Positions 17,763-26,003 of a stretch of DNA of 64,000 nt are shown piece by piece (position 1 is the first letter of the stretch; each line of letters opens with the position of its first letter). The stretch comes from Humisphaera borealis (GTDB lineage Bacteria > Planctomycetota > Phycisphaerae > Tepidisphaerales > Tepidisphaeraceae). The position numbers were made by a program, and so were the translations under genes. A model generated the notes under the pieces. The model was not told the DNA's origin, did no database searches, and saw only the letters and a program-made list of their open reading frames with translations. The stretch covers positions 3,472,001-3,536,000 of the forward strand of contig NZ_CP063458.1 in assembly GCF_015169395.1 (NCBI RefSeq), in the 5' to 3' direction.

Positions 17763-18764
17763 TTAGAACCGCACATCCAGCGCGAAGCGAATATAGGGCT
17801 CGTCGCTGACGTCGGCGAGCAGTTCACTGTCGCTCTGATCCCAGCCGGTGCTGAACTCCGTATTCCAGGAGTAGCCGATTGCCGCGGTCAGCTCGATATC
17901 CGGCTCGTCGATATGGCTTGACTTGCGGTGGTAAGTGACGCCGATTTCGGCGTTGCGCTCTTGCAGGAGCAGGCGTTCCTTATTGCCGTCCAGCCCGTCG
18001 AGGAAGAACGCACCGCTTCGCTGCGCGGCGAGCCCGAACACTTCAAACCCGCTGAAAACCTCGTAACCCACTCGCGCCGTCACATTATCCACCAGCAGAT
18101 AGCCGAACTGCACACGAAGCTTGTCGATCGGCTGCCATTCGATGCTCGTCACGGGAATGCCCAGCGTCAGCAGCAGCCTTTCGTCGACCCGCTTGATATA
18201 GGCGAAACCGGGAAGCGGAAGGTCCGGCCGAAACGTTCGGTTGCCGTTGTAATCGATCGCGATCGCGATGGTGTCGGTCGGCGAGAGCTGTTTGAACACA
18301 CCGATCGCCGCCTTACCGTAGAAGGCATCTCCGTCGCCAAAGAAACTATCGCCGGCATACCCCGCCGCGACGGAGAAACCAACGATCCAGCCGTCCTGCT
18401 GTGCGATAGGCATAGCAAACCCGATCGACTGGTTGACCAGGTGTTCGGGCATGCCGGCGATCGAGCTGTCGATGTTCAGGTAGCTGAACGAGTAGCCGAT
18501 CCGCGGACTGGCGACATCGCCGGGATTCAGGCGGAACCGACCCTGGGTTTCAAAGATGTCCAGGCGGAAGTCGGCATCAGTCGCCTTGTCATGGCCGGTG
18601 TCGCGAAACCCGACATACGCATTGGCGTCGAGCTTCAGCTCTTTCGGGAACGGCGCGAGCAGAAGCTCCGGCCCGGTCTGAGCCAGGGTGTTCGCCGAGC
18701 CGGCAATACACACCAGCAGGAACGCGGGGACGAAGAAAAGCGACGGGGCGTAACGACGGGTCAT
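17763..18764 (-). CDS. Outer-membrane beta-barrel protein (DUF6268-like)
   Basis: A 333-residue protein with a signal peptide (SLFFVPAFLLVCIAGSANTL, cleavage after TLAQ). The mature part alternates polar and hydrophobic residues in short strands, with repeated Tyr/Phe-Gly turns (RIGYSFSYLNIDSSIAGMP; VAAGYAGDSFFGDGDAFYGK), and ends with a C-terminal phenylalanine (ALDVRF), the usual signal of outer-membrane proteins inserted by BamA. It resembles DUF6268 proteins, which lack a known substrate. ATG 18764 is used because it begins the signal peptide. Confidence 0.7.
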   Translation of the reverse strand: MTRRYAPSLFFVPAFLLVCIAGSANTLAQTGPELLLAPFPKELKLDANAYVGFRDTGHDKATDADFRLDIFETQGRFRLNPGDVASPRIGYSFSYLNIDSSIAGMPEHLVNQSIGFAMPIAQQDGWIVGFSVAAGYAGDSFFGDGDAFYGKAAIGVFKQLSPTDTIAIAIDYNGNRTFRPDLPLPGFAYIKRVDERLLLTLGIPVTSIEWQPIDKLRVQFGYLLVDNVTARVGYEVFSGFEVFGLAAQRSGAFFLDGLDGNKERLLLQERNAEIGVTYHRKSSHIDEPDIELTAAIGYSWNTEFSTGWDQSDSELLADVSDEPYIRFALDVRF

Positions 18765-18895
18765 GAGATTGGTTTTCGGCACAAGTGCTCGAACAACTGT
18801 TGTCGACCGTACGACGGCGCGACGCGTCCGAGATTCTAGTGCCGGGCGCACTGGTGTCACCGTGCAAAACTCCGTCACCCACGGATCGCCGGACG

Positions 18896-20353
18896 TCAAT
18901 CTGATGCGTCCTTGGCGGCCTTCTTGCCGCGACGGGCCCCTTCCGGCTTGGCAGAAGGGTCGTAGGCGGGATTCTTCTGCGTCGGGAGCAGCGCATCAGT
19001 CTGCTTCATCCAGGCGAGCATCGCGGCGACCAGTTCGTCGCGCTTGGCGGGGTTCGAAGCCGCGAGGTTGGTCCGCTCGCCCGGGTCTTCGATCAGGTTG
19101 TAAAGCTCAACGGCGTTATGGGTCGCGATCTTGTCCGCCCCGCCATCGAGTTGCCATTCCTCGTGATAGAGCAGCAGCTTCCACGGACCGGTGGTCATCG
19201 CCGACACCGGACGGGTGCGGAAGACCGGATCGCGGCCGCGGATGACCGGACTGTCGAGGTACCCCGGAAAGTGCCAGAAGATCGCCTGGCGCGACAGCTT
19301 GTCGCCACCTTTGAGCAGCGGCAGCAGGCTCGTGCCGTCGAGCAGTTTGCCTTCCGGCGGCTTGGCACCGGCGGCTTCGAGAAACGTCGGGTAGAAATCA
19401 ATGTTAATCACCGGCACATCGCTGGTGCTGCCGGCCTTCGTCACGCCCGGCCAGCGGACGATCATCGGCTCGCGAATGCCCCCTTCGTAATAGCACCCCT
19501 TGTTGCCGCGCAGCGGCTCCTGCGACGACTGCTGCGTGCCGCCGTTGTCGGACGTGAACACCACCAGCGTGTTCTGCTCGAGCCCGAGGTCGGCGATCTT
19601 CTTCAACAGCTGTCCGACGGCATCATCGAAGTCGTACAGACACGCGGCGTAAAGCGGGTTGCTGTGCTGCTTGCCGGCGGCCTTCTTCTGGAAGCGCTCC
19701 AGCGTTGCCGCCCGTGCTTCCAGCGGGCTGTGAATGCCATGGTGCGGCACATAGCAGAAGAAGGGCTTGTCCCTGTTCTTCTCCATGAACTCGCCGGCGA
19801 GCTTTGTGAGGGTGAACACGCCCTTGGGATCGTCCGTGTTTTTGCCACGTGCCTTGGTGCCCGGATCGGTCGCGGCGTCGAATCCCTGCGACGCCGGCGG
19901 TGCGCCGTCCGGCCCGCCAAGATGCCACTTTCCGAATATCCCGGTAGCGTAACCCGCCGCTTTGAGTGCCTCGGCCATCGTGACCTGCGACGGGGCCAGG
20001 CCGCTCTTGTTCGGCACCGGCACCATCCGCATGAGGTTCTTCGGTCCGCGGTCGGTCGAATCGACAGCGTAGACATGGTGTCGCGGCGTGTACTGCCCTG
20101 ACAGCATGCACGCCCGGCTCGGCGCACAGTTGCCCGCAGCCGCATAGGCACGGTTGAACACCATGCCCTGCTTCGCGAACCGATCGAGGTTGGGCGTCTC
20201 GTAGAAGTCGGTGCAGTTGTAGCCGACGTCTTTCCAGCCCAGGTCGTCGGCGAAGATGAGGACGATGTTGGGCGGGCGAGAAGGCGCATCGGCGGCAATC
20301 GCCGAGAGGGGAGCGATCAGCAGCGAAAGAAACGCGGGTACGGCGAGTTTCAT
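18896..20353 (-). CDS. Sulfatase, formylglycine-dependent, exported
   Basis: A 485-residue S1-family sulfatase. The signal peptide MKLAVPAFLSLLIAPLSAIA is followed by the first metal site PNIVLIFADDLGWKDVG. The modification site GNCAPSRACMLSGQYTPRHH gives CAPSR, with the cysteine to become formylglycine. The second metal region is TLVVFTSDNGGTQQS, and the family FPT-type segment NIDFYPTFLEAAGAKPP is present. It should hydrolyse sulfate esters from a polysaccharide or glycosaminoglycan in the periplasm or outside; substrate is unknown. The C-terminus is basic (ARRGKKAAKD). No sulfatase-maturing enzyme is in the window. Confidence 0.92.
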   Translation of the reverse strand: MKLAVPAFLSLLIAPLSAIAADAPSRPPNIVLIFADDLGWKDVGYNCTDFYETPNLDRFAKQGMVFNRAYAAAGNCAPSRACMLSGQYTPRHHVYAVDSTDRGPKNLMRMVPVPNKSGLAPSQVTMAEALKAAGYATGIFGKWHLGGPDGAPPASQGFDAATDPGTKARGKNTDDPKGVFTLTKLAGEFMEKNRDKPFFCYVPHHGIHSPLEARAATLERFQKKAAGKQHSNPLYAACLYDFDDAVGQLLKKIADLGLEQNTLVVFTSDNGGTQQSSQEPLRGNKGCYYEGGIREPMIVRWPGVTKAGSTSDVPVINIDFYPTFLEAAGAKPPEGKLLDGTSLLPLLKGGDKLSRQAIFWHFPGYLDSPVIRGRDPVFRTRPVSAMTTGPWKLLLYHEEWQLDGGADKIATHNAVELYNLIEDPGERTNLAASNPAKRDELVAAMLAWMKQTDALLPTQKNPAYDPSAKPEGARRGKKAAKDASD

Positions 20354-20399
20354 GAGTGTCTCGGAGTGAGAATTTGTTCCAGCGTCAGAGCCACCGTCT

Positions 20400-20488
20400 G
20401 GGTGCCATGGGCTGCGGTACTCCGCTGCCCGTGGCGACGTCCTGCAGGCATCGCCACGGGCAGACGAGTACGTCAGCCCATGGCACCC
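20400..20488. repeat. Palindromic repeat of the GGGTGCCATGGGCTG family
   Basis: Arms 20400-20437 and 20451-20488 are reverse complements with four mismatches in 38. The left arm recurs exactly, on the other strand, at 28080-28115, and a shorter relative is at 48169-48198. It lies between the sulfatase start and the reverse transcriptase stop. Confidence 0.9.
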
Positions 20489-20594
20489 GATGCATCTACC
20501 TCGGCCTTTCAGGCCTCTATGCCTATCGATGCACTACCCAGCCCTTTGGGCCTGCATGACTTCCTATGCATGTCTGCCGGTACGCGACTTTCGA

Positions 20595-22391
20595 CTATGT
20601 CGTGGTCGGTGCGATCCGGCCCATCGCCTCGGCCAACGGCTTCGCCTGCTTCGGGTTCACCATGTGGACGTATGCAATCATCCCCCGCAACCACGCTTCG
20701 AAGTGCGGAATATTCTCCCGATTCTGGGCGGCGAGTCCTTCCTTGCCGGCCTTGTGCAGGATCGCCCGCAGCCGACGGACGACATCGCGCGGAACGCCGG
20801 CGCGGTCGTTCACAACGATACCTGTCACCTTCTGCGCGACGTGTGGCCGCTGGACGCGCGTCTTTTTCTCGTTGACCGCGAAACCTTCGTCATCGGCGAT
20901 GTGCCGCACGCGGGCGAGCAGGTAGCCCACCTTGTCGTTCAGCGCCGCGTCGCCGCTGAAGGTGAGGTCGTCGGCGTAGCGCGTGTAGGTGAAGCCCAGC
21001 TTGCGGCAGATGCCGGCGAGCCGCGAGTCGAGCCGGCGGCTGGCCAGGTTGCTGACCGCCGGGCTCGTGCACGCCCCCTGCGGCAACGCCCGCGGCCCGG
21101 TCGCGACGTGAAACGTCTTGCCGGCGTAGACGACTTCCTGCCGCGGGCTTTCTGTGCAAAGAAGCGCGAAGATCGTCGCCACCGCTGGCGAGTAGCCGAG
21201 CTGCTTGAAGATCCCACGGACACGGCCGAACGAGATCGTCGGGAAAAAGTCGCGAAGATCGCAGTTGATGACGAGCGGCTTACCGACGTGCGGCATGGCA
21301 TTCGTAACCGTGCTGCGGCCGGGCACGAAACCGTGTGCGGCATCGTGCGTCGGCACGCGCGACAGGACGTTGGCCAGGATCCACTGCTGCGTCTCGGCGA
21401 GCGAGTCGTGCGGGGCGGCAAGTTGCCGCGTGCCGCCGCTGCGCTTGGGGACGGTGAAACGAACGTAGTGGCTCACCGTCGCGGCGTCGGAGTGGTAGGC
21501 GAGCCATCGCAGGCGGGAGACGGGCAGATCCATCGCCGCCGCGACATCCGCCGGGGTCGACAGCGCCGGCAAGCCGATCGCCGTCAGCTTCGCGACGTCG
21601 CTCACCCGGTCGTGCAACTGGTTCGACACGCCACGACCGAGGAAGATGATGTCGGCCTGCTTCCGCAGCGCGACGGCCTCGGCGTGCTTTCGCTTTCGCT
21701 CGGCGGCCTCGGCCTGCTTGCGGGCCTTGCGTTCGGCGCGTTCCTGTTCGGGCAGTGTCACCGCGACCTGCGCCTTGGCCAGCTCGACTTGCAGGTCAGG
21801 TCGCGCGGCATCGTACGCCTGGCCGACGGCGTGGATCTCCGCCAGCTCCTGTGGTGTCAGCAGGCCCTCGGTGATCATTGCCCGGTCGATCAGCTTGGTC
21901 CGCGGGTCGTCGGCCGGCGGAATGCGATTGCTGCGGCCGAACAGCCAGAGGTTGTTCCAGTTGTTCTTGAGCCGATCAGCGCCGGTTCGCAGATCATCGG
22001 CGGAGATGGGCGCAAACGGGCCCAAATCGTAGTCAAAGCTTTCGGCCGGCGACGGTGACAGTCGGTTGGCGGGTGCGGGCGGAACGGCCGCTCGCAGAGC
22101 GAGCGAGGCATACGGGATGGTGCTCGCGGCCGCCGAGTTAGGCGTGTTCGTCGCCGAAGACGGGGCCTGACCCGTACTGATCCAATTGGCCGGAACCTTG
22201 ACTACGGTAGGCCGCTGAGGTGGCACGGTCGGCGGCTGATTCACCGGCGGCTGCGAGCCCTGGCCAGCCAGCAACCCCGGATCAATCGTCTGCCCGAACT
22301 CGCGCGCCAGATCGCTCGCGGATTGGCCGCCAGATGGTCGCCCCGGCGACTTTCCGCTCACGAGCTTCTTGATCCAGTTCAGCAGGCCCAT
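20595..22391 (-). CDS. Retron-type reverse transcriptase with long N-terminal extension
   Basis: A 598-residue RNA-directed DNA polymerase. The RT core runs from about residue 305 to 585. It has VINCDLRDFFPTIS (catalytic Asp378), LPQGACTSPAVSNLA, the YADDLTFSG active site (Asp474/475), and two retron-specific signals: NAMPH at 364-368 (the NAxxH motif of region X) and KVTGIVVN at 521-528 (the VTG motif of region Y). Residues 1-300 are not RT: a short amphipathic start (MGLLNWIKKL), a Pro/Ser/Ala linker, then a helical basic region (ERAERKARKQAEAAERKRKH) and FLGRGVSNQLHDR. This layout recalls myxobacterial Mx162-type enzymes. ATG 22391 has only a weak GGCGGA upstream. No separate effector gene is adjacent. 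Confidence 0.9.
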   Translation of the reverse strand: MGLLNWIKKLVSGKSPGRPSGGQSASDLAREFGQTIDPGLLAGQGSQPPVNQPPTVPPQRPTVVKVPANWISTGQAPSSATNTPNSAAASTIPYASLALRAAVPPAPANRLSPSPAESFDYDLGPFAPISADDLRTGADRLKNNWNNLWLFGRSNRIPPADDPRTKLIDRAMITEGLLTPQELAEIHAVGQAYDAARPDLQVELAKAQVAVTLPEQERAERKARKQAEAAERKRKHAEAVALRKQADIIFLGRGVSNQLHDRVSDVAKLTAIGLPALSTPADVAAAMDLPVSRLRWLAYHSDAATVSHYVRFTVPKRSGGTRQLAAPHDSLAETQQWILANVLSRVPTHDAAHGFVPGRSTVTNAMPHVGKPLVINCDLRDFFPTISFGRVRGIFKQLGYSPAVATIFALLCTESPRQEVVYAGKTFHVATGPRALPQGACTSPAVSNLASRRLDSRLAGICRKLGFTYTRYADDLTFSGDAALNDKVGYLLARVRHIADDEGFAVNEKKTRVQRPHVAQKVTGIVVNDRAGVPRDVVRRLRAILHKAGKEGLAAQNRENIPHFEAWLRGMIAYVHMVNPKQAKPLAEAMGRIAPTTT

Positions 22392-22410
22392 GCATCCGCC
22401 GCGTACGAAT

Positions 22411-22538
22411 CGAGGTTCTCGCAAAGCTCTACGTTGACTGACTCAAACCGTTTGCCGACGGAAATCGTCACCGACCCTTCGGGTCGCGATCTTGTGGACC
22501 CCAATCGCCGCGAGCTGGCGGTCGGGCAGAGAACTCGC
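22411..22538 (-). ncRNA. Possible retron msr-msd RNA region
   Basis: Retrons usually encode a folded msr-msd RNA just upstream of the RT, bounded by paired a1 and a2 segments. Here, on the minus strand, GCGAGTTCTC at 22538-22529 can pair with GAGAACCTCG at 22420-22411 (nine pairs with one bulged C). The pair encloses 128 nt and ends 19 nt before the RT start. The interval has small hairpins (CGACCCGAAGGGTCG; GACGATTTCCGTC). A pairing of this length could arise by chance in 170 bp and no branching guanosine was identified, so this is a placement hypothesis only. Confidence 0.35.
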
Positions 22539-22561
22539 ATGCCATGTCACGTGCCGTTGAA

Positions 22562-23353
22562 CTACCTCCAGTTCCACCAATTGCCCCTGAAGTACGGGCG
22601 GATCTCGTTGCCGCGCTTGGTTTCGACGTGTCCGTCGGCAAACCCCAGGTTGATCGAATGGATCTTGTCGCCGTTGCGGTGATTGGTGATCGGGTGAAGG
22701 CGGTACGGATTGCCGTCGGCCGTCAGGTCGGCGTTTGCGGGAGGATTGATGCTGCCTTCGCTGCCGACGATGTCGGAGATGATCGGGTTACGGATGCCGC
22801 GCTCGTCGGCCATGTTGGCGGGCCCTGCGAACGTTTCGGTCGGCCTGGGATTGACGATCACAAACTTCGCGCCAGTGTAGGTGGGTGGCGGAGGAAGTAT
22901 GTTCAGCGCGTTGCTGCCGTTCTGTCTCGGAATCCAGACATTGTAGTTGAGAATGTAGAAGCCCTTGGCCCGGTCGAAGCCGGCTTCCAGTTGCTCAGGT
23001 TCCTGGTGCGCGGCGGGGCAGATGAACGCCGAGTGCGGCACACCCTGCTTCCTGAGAACGTCGTAAAACCCGAAAGGCACGTCCCAGAGATTGGCGCCGG
23101 TCGATGGCATGTCGAGGGTCGGAAACTTCCCCTCGTGCTCAATCGCGAAGGCATTCACCGCGATGGAAATCTGTCGGAGGTTGGATACACAGGTGGTGAG
23201 GCGGGCCTTGTATCGAGCGGCGCTGACCGTCGGCAGCAGGATCGACACCAGCAGCACGAGAATGCCGATGACGACGAGCAGTTCGATCATTGAGAAACCA
23301 AGGCGATGGGAAGCCGCGCTTTTCGCGAAGCGACGCTGGAATGTGCCCGGCAT
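22562..23353 (-). CDS. Prepilin-like protein with H-X9-DG domain
   Basis: A 263-residue protein beginning with a type II/IV prepilin leader: basic SAASHRLGFSMIELLVVIGI with the cleavage at the Gly-Phe of LGF and Glu at +5, then a hydrophobic helix. The globular part includes CVSNLRQISIAVNAFAIEHE and ends with HSINLGFADGHVETKRGNEI, close to the H-X9-DG motif of planctomycete pseudopilins often called DUF1559-like. It should be exported and trimmed by a prepilin peptidase. ATG 23353 is used. It lies 170 bp upstream of the RT gene, on the same strand, and is probably unrelated to it. Confidence 0.75.
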   Translation of the reverse strand: MPGTFQRRFAKSAASHRLGFSMIELLVVIGILVLLVSILLPTVSAARYKARLTTCVSNLRQISIAVNAFAIEHEGKFPTLDMPSTGANLWDVPFGFYDVLRKQGVPHSAFICPAAHQEPEQLEAGFDRAKGFYILNYNVWIPRQNGSNALNILPPPPTYTGAKFVIVNPRPTETFAGPANMADERGIRNPIISDIVGSEGSINPPANADLTADGNPYRLHPITNHRNGDKIHSINLGFADGHVETKRGNEIRPYFRGNWWNWR

Positions 23354-23505
23354 TTGCGTTCCTGGGTCGGTGGTGCGATGTCTCGAGATGATCGACAAGT
23401 ATATCGCGTCCCCACCCCGGCGGGTATCGATTTCTGCCCGCTACCCGCCCGGCAGGCCCATGCTCGTACCCCGCCCAAGGCACGGACAATTCCATCTTGG
23501 GGCGA

Positions 23506-24141
23506 TCACCGACCAGGCGCCGGCTTTGTCGCCGGCAGTTCGGGAAACGCCAGCGTCTTCAGGAAGAACTCGACCCGCGTCGCGGCGGCCTTGGCGTCGG
23601 CGGCGGGATAGGTCAGCCGAAACTTCACGAAGGATCGCCCGCTGACGAACAGGTATGCCTCGGAGACCAGGTCCTGCTCGACGCCGCCGAGCATGCCGCG
23701 CAGCTGATACCGCGCCCGCAGCCCTTCGTAACCGCGCTTGCCGTGCTGGATGGTGATCGACCCGTCCTCGGCTAGCTTCGCTGTGCGGTTGACCTGCGTA
23801 ACTTCGGCCTTGGTCTGCTTGAAGTGCACGTCGAGCGGCAGGCCGTTGCTGAGGTAGACGTAGACCGTCAGGATGATCTTGAGCGACGGGTCGCTGTACC
23901 CGACGGACAGGTTCTCGCCGGCGTCGTCGAAGGTGTACGCAACGGCCCTGCGGAACGCGCCGACGTTGAAGGGGAACTCAAAGCCGCTCGGTGCGTGAAC
24001 CAGCGGCTTGCCGGGGTCGAGGGTGAGCTTCTTTGGGGCTGTGGGCGCGGACGGGCGAGTGGCCGGGTTGGCACCGGGGAGTGCCGCCGCCAGTAGCAGA
24101 GTAAGCATCGCCGCGAGAATGACCGGGCCTGGCTTCGACAA
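23506..24141 (-). CDS. Exported protein, unknown function
   Basis: A 211-residue protein with a signal peptide (ILAAMLTLLLAAALPGANPA) and a Thr/Pro-rich linker. The body has FNVGAFRRAVAYTFDDAGEN, GYSDPSLKIILTVYVYLSNG and SGRSFVKFRLTYPAADAKAA, likely beta strands around a soluble domain. No named family is recognised. It follows the HisN-like gene by 34 bp on the same strand, so the two may be cotranscribed. Confidence 0.6.
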   Translation of the reverse strand: MSKPGPVILAAMLTLLLAAALPGANPATRPSAPTAPKKLTLDPGKPLVHAPSGFEFPFNVGAFRRAVAYTFDDAGENLSVGYSDPSLKIILTVYVYLSNGLPLDVHFKQTKAEVTQVNRTAKLAEDGSITIQHGKRGYEGLRARYQLRGMLGGVEQDLVSEAYLFVSGRSFVKFRLTYPAADAKAAATRVEFFLKTLAFPELPATKPAPGR

Positions 24142-24175
24142 GACATTCCCCTTTGCAGCACGACCTGCGACCAGG

Positions 24176-24997
24176 TCAGATCGACCGCACCGGATCGGCC
24201 GACTTCCGCTTCTCGTTCTTCAGGACGGTGATGACTTCCTGATAGAGCGCGCCGTTGGTGGCGACGGCGTCGGGGCCCCAGATGGTGTCTTCGCCGGCCC
24301 AGGTGGTGAACCGGCCGCCGGCTTCGCGGATGATCGGTGCGATCGCCGCACAGTCCCACGGGTTCATCTTCGGGTCGAGCATGATCTCCGCCCGGCCGGT
24401 CGCGACCAGCACATAGCCATAGACGTCGCCCCAGCCGCGGCTGATGCGGGTGCCGGCCATCAGCTTCTCATAGGCATCCGATCGTTCGAGGCTGCCCTGG
24501 AAGCTGCTGGTCAGCAGGCAGGCGTCTTTCAGGCGACTGACATCGGAGACCTTCGCCGGCCGGCCGTTGTGCGTGACGCCGAGCCCTGTCGCGGCGAGGA
24601 CCAGTTCATCGGTGCCGGGCAGGTAGACCGCGCCGACGGCCGGCTGGCCGCGGACTTCGACGCCGATCATCACGCCGTACATCGGCACGCCGTGGATGAA
24701 GCTCTTGGTGCCGTCGATGGGATCGATGATCCACTTGTGGTCGGGATCGCCGTTGGTTTCGCCCCCTTCTTCGCCGAGGATCGCGTGGGTGGGGTACCGC
24801 TTGGCGACGATGTCGCGAATGAGCTGTTCGGCTTCTTTGTCGGCGCGGGTGACGGGGCTGTCATCAGCCTTGATCTCGACCTCGACGCCGGTGTTGAAGT
24901 AGGCAAGCGTTCGACGGCCGGCAAGGTAGGCGGCGTCGGCGGCGACGGTGAGGAGTTCGCGAAGCGACGGGCTGGGCACGCGGCGAGTCCTTTTCAA
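24176..24997 (-). CDS. Inositol-monophosphatase-family phosphatase (HisN-like)
   Basis: A 273-residue Mg-dependent phosphatase of the IMPase/FBPase superfamily. It has the metal-binding ILGEEGGETNG, WIIDPIDGTKSFIHGVPMYG and a C-terminal DPKMNPWDCAAIAPIIREAG (WD motif), all intact. This type includes inositol-1-monophosphatase and the HisN histidinol-phosphate phosphatase; WIIDPIDGTKSFIHGVP is nearer HisN, but the assignment is not certain. The N-terminus uses TTG 24997 or GTG 24979. The next gene downstream (23506) is on the same strand. Confidence 0.85.
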   Translation of the reverse strand: MKRTRRVPSPSLRELLTVAADAAYLAGRRTLAYFNTGVEVEIKADDSPVTRADKEAEQLIRDIVAKRYPTHAILGEEGGETNGDPDHKWIIDPIDGTKSFIHGVPMYGVMIGVEVRGQPAVGAVYLPGTDELVLAATGLGVTHNGRPAKVSDVSRLKDACLLTSSFQGSLERSDAYEKLMAGTRISRGWGDVYGYVLVATGRAEIMLDPKMNPWDCAAIAPIIREAGGRFTTWAGEDTIWGPDAVATNGALYQEVITVLKNEKRKSADPVRSI

Positions 24998-25022
24998 GAC
25001 ACAGAGAAAAAGACCAATAGAC

Positions 25023-25073
25023 GAACAGACGGAGTGGAAAAAGCAGCCAACTGTTCTTCCACTCCGTCTGTTC
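25023..25073 (-). terminator. Inverted repeat, likely terminator after infC
   Basis: GAACAGACGGAGTGGAA at 25023-25039 pairs exactly with 25057-25073. The pairing extends imperfectly to about 25003-25098. On the minus strand a CTTTTTCT run follows within 15 bases. It sits in the 108-bp gap after infC. Confidence 0.6.
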
Positions 25074-25105
25074 GATTCTCAGTCTCTTCGTCTCTGGTTT
25101 TCAGT

Positions 25106-25990
25106 TCAAGTCTTCGGGGTTGACGTCGTCCCGGCCCCGACCGGCGACGGTCGAGCCGGTGCGGGTCGTGCAGTAGCCGGCCGAGGAGGCTGTGCCGACG
25201 CCGGTGCGCCGACGGGGCCCGCCGGAGGCGCGCCCACCGGACGAACGGGCATCGGGCGGGCCGGAGGAGCGCCGCCGGGAGCGGTCGTCCCGGGACCGGT
25301 CGAAGGTGACGCCTGACCAGCCGGGCCAGCCGGGCCAGCCGAGGTCGGACCACCTGCCGCCGGAGCGGCACCCGGACGCTGCGGAATGTTCAGTCCCGCG
25401 CCGGCCGTCATCGGACCGGTCGGCGGAGCGCCAGCGGCACCGGGCTTGACGCCCGGCTGCGGTGGCTTGGCGTTGGGGTTCTTGTGATCCGGTTGAAGGA
25501 CCAGCGTCATCCGCTTGCCTTCCATCTTCGCGTCGCGCTCCACCTTCGACACCAGCCACAGTTCCTTCTTCACCTTGTCGAAGAGATCGCGGCCGAGGTT
25601 CAGGTGGGCCAGCTCACGGCCCTTGAAGCGGAGCGTAAACTGGACCTTGTTGCCTTCCTTGAGGAAGTCGCGGGCCTTGTTGATCTTGATCTCAAGGTCG
25701 TGCTCGCCGATACGGACCGTATCGACGTTGAGCATCTTCAGCCGGCCGCCCTTGTGGGTGGTCGCCTTGTGCTCCTTCTTCTGCTGCTGATAACGCCACT
25801 TCCCGTAGTCCATGATCTTGCAGACCGGGGGACGGGCGTTGGGGGCAACTTCGACCAGATCCATCTGCGCTTCCTGCGCGCGGCGCTGAGCCTCGGCGAG
25901 CGACGTGGGACCAATCTTGTTGTCGTTCTGATCGATCAGGAAGATCGGCGAAATGCGGATCTGATGGTTGTGGCGGAAATTCGTAGAAAT
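25106..25990 (-). CDS. infC: Translation initiation factor IF-3, AUU start, long disordered tail
   Basis: A 294-residue IF-3, which proof-reads start codons on the 30S subunit and keeps it free of the 50S. The family N-terminus (RISPIFLIDQNDNKIGPTSL) and DLVEVAPNARPPVCKIMDYG are only complete if translation begins at ATT 25990. An in-frame TAG lies two codons upstream of it and no ATG occurs until residue 43, so AUU is the forced start. GGAGG ends eight bases before. AUU is the classic infC start and allows autoregulation by IF-3. The C-terminal domain (EGNKVQFTLRFKGRELAHLN) is followed by about 100 residues of Pro/Ala/Gly. It is not next to rpmI-rplT. Confidence 0.95.
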   Translation of the reverse strand: MSTNFRHNHQIRISPIFLIDQNDNKIGPTSLAEAQRRAQEAQMDLVEVAPNARPPVCKIMDYGKWRYQQQKKEHKATTHKGGRLKMLNVDTVRIGEHDLEIKINKARDFLKEGNKVQFTLRFKGRELAHLNLGRDLFDKVKKELWLVSKVERDAKMEGKRMTLVLQPDHKNPNAKPPQPGVKPGAAGAPPTGPMTAGAGLNIPQRPGAAPAAGGPTSAGPAGPAGQASPSTGPGTTAPGGAPPARPMPVRPVGAPPAGPVGAPASAQPPRPATARPAPARPSPVGAGTTSTPKT

Positions 25991-26003
25991 GGCCTAGGCC
26001 TCC
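25988..26003 (-). promoter_or_regulatory. AUU start codon and Shine-Dalgarno of infC
   Basis: On the minus strand, GGAGG at 26003-25999 is followed by an eight-base spacer and then ATT at 25990-25988. An in-frame TAG lies in the spacer. This is the arrangement that permits IF-3 to repress its own translation by rejecting a non-AUG start. Confidence 0.85.
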
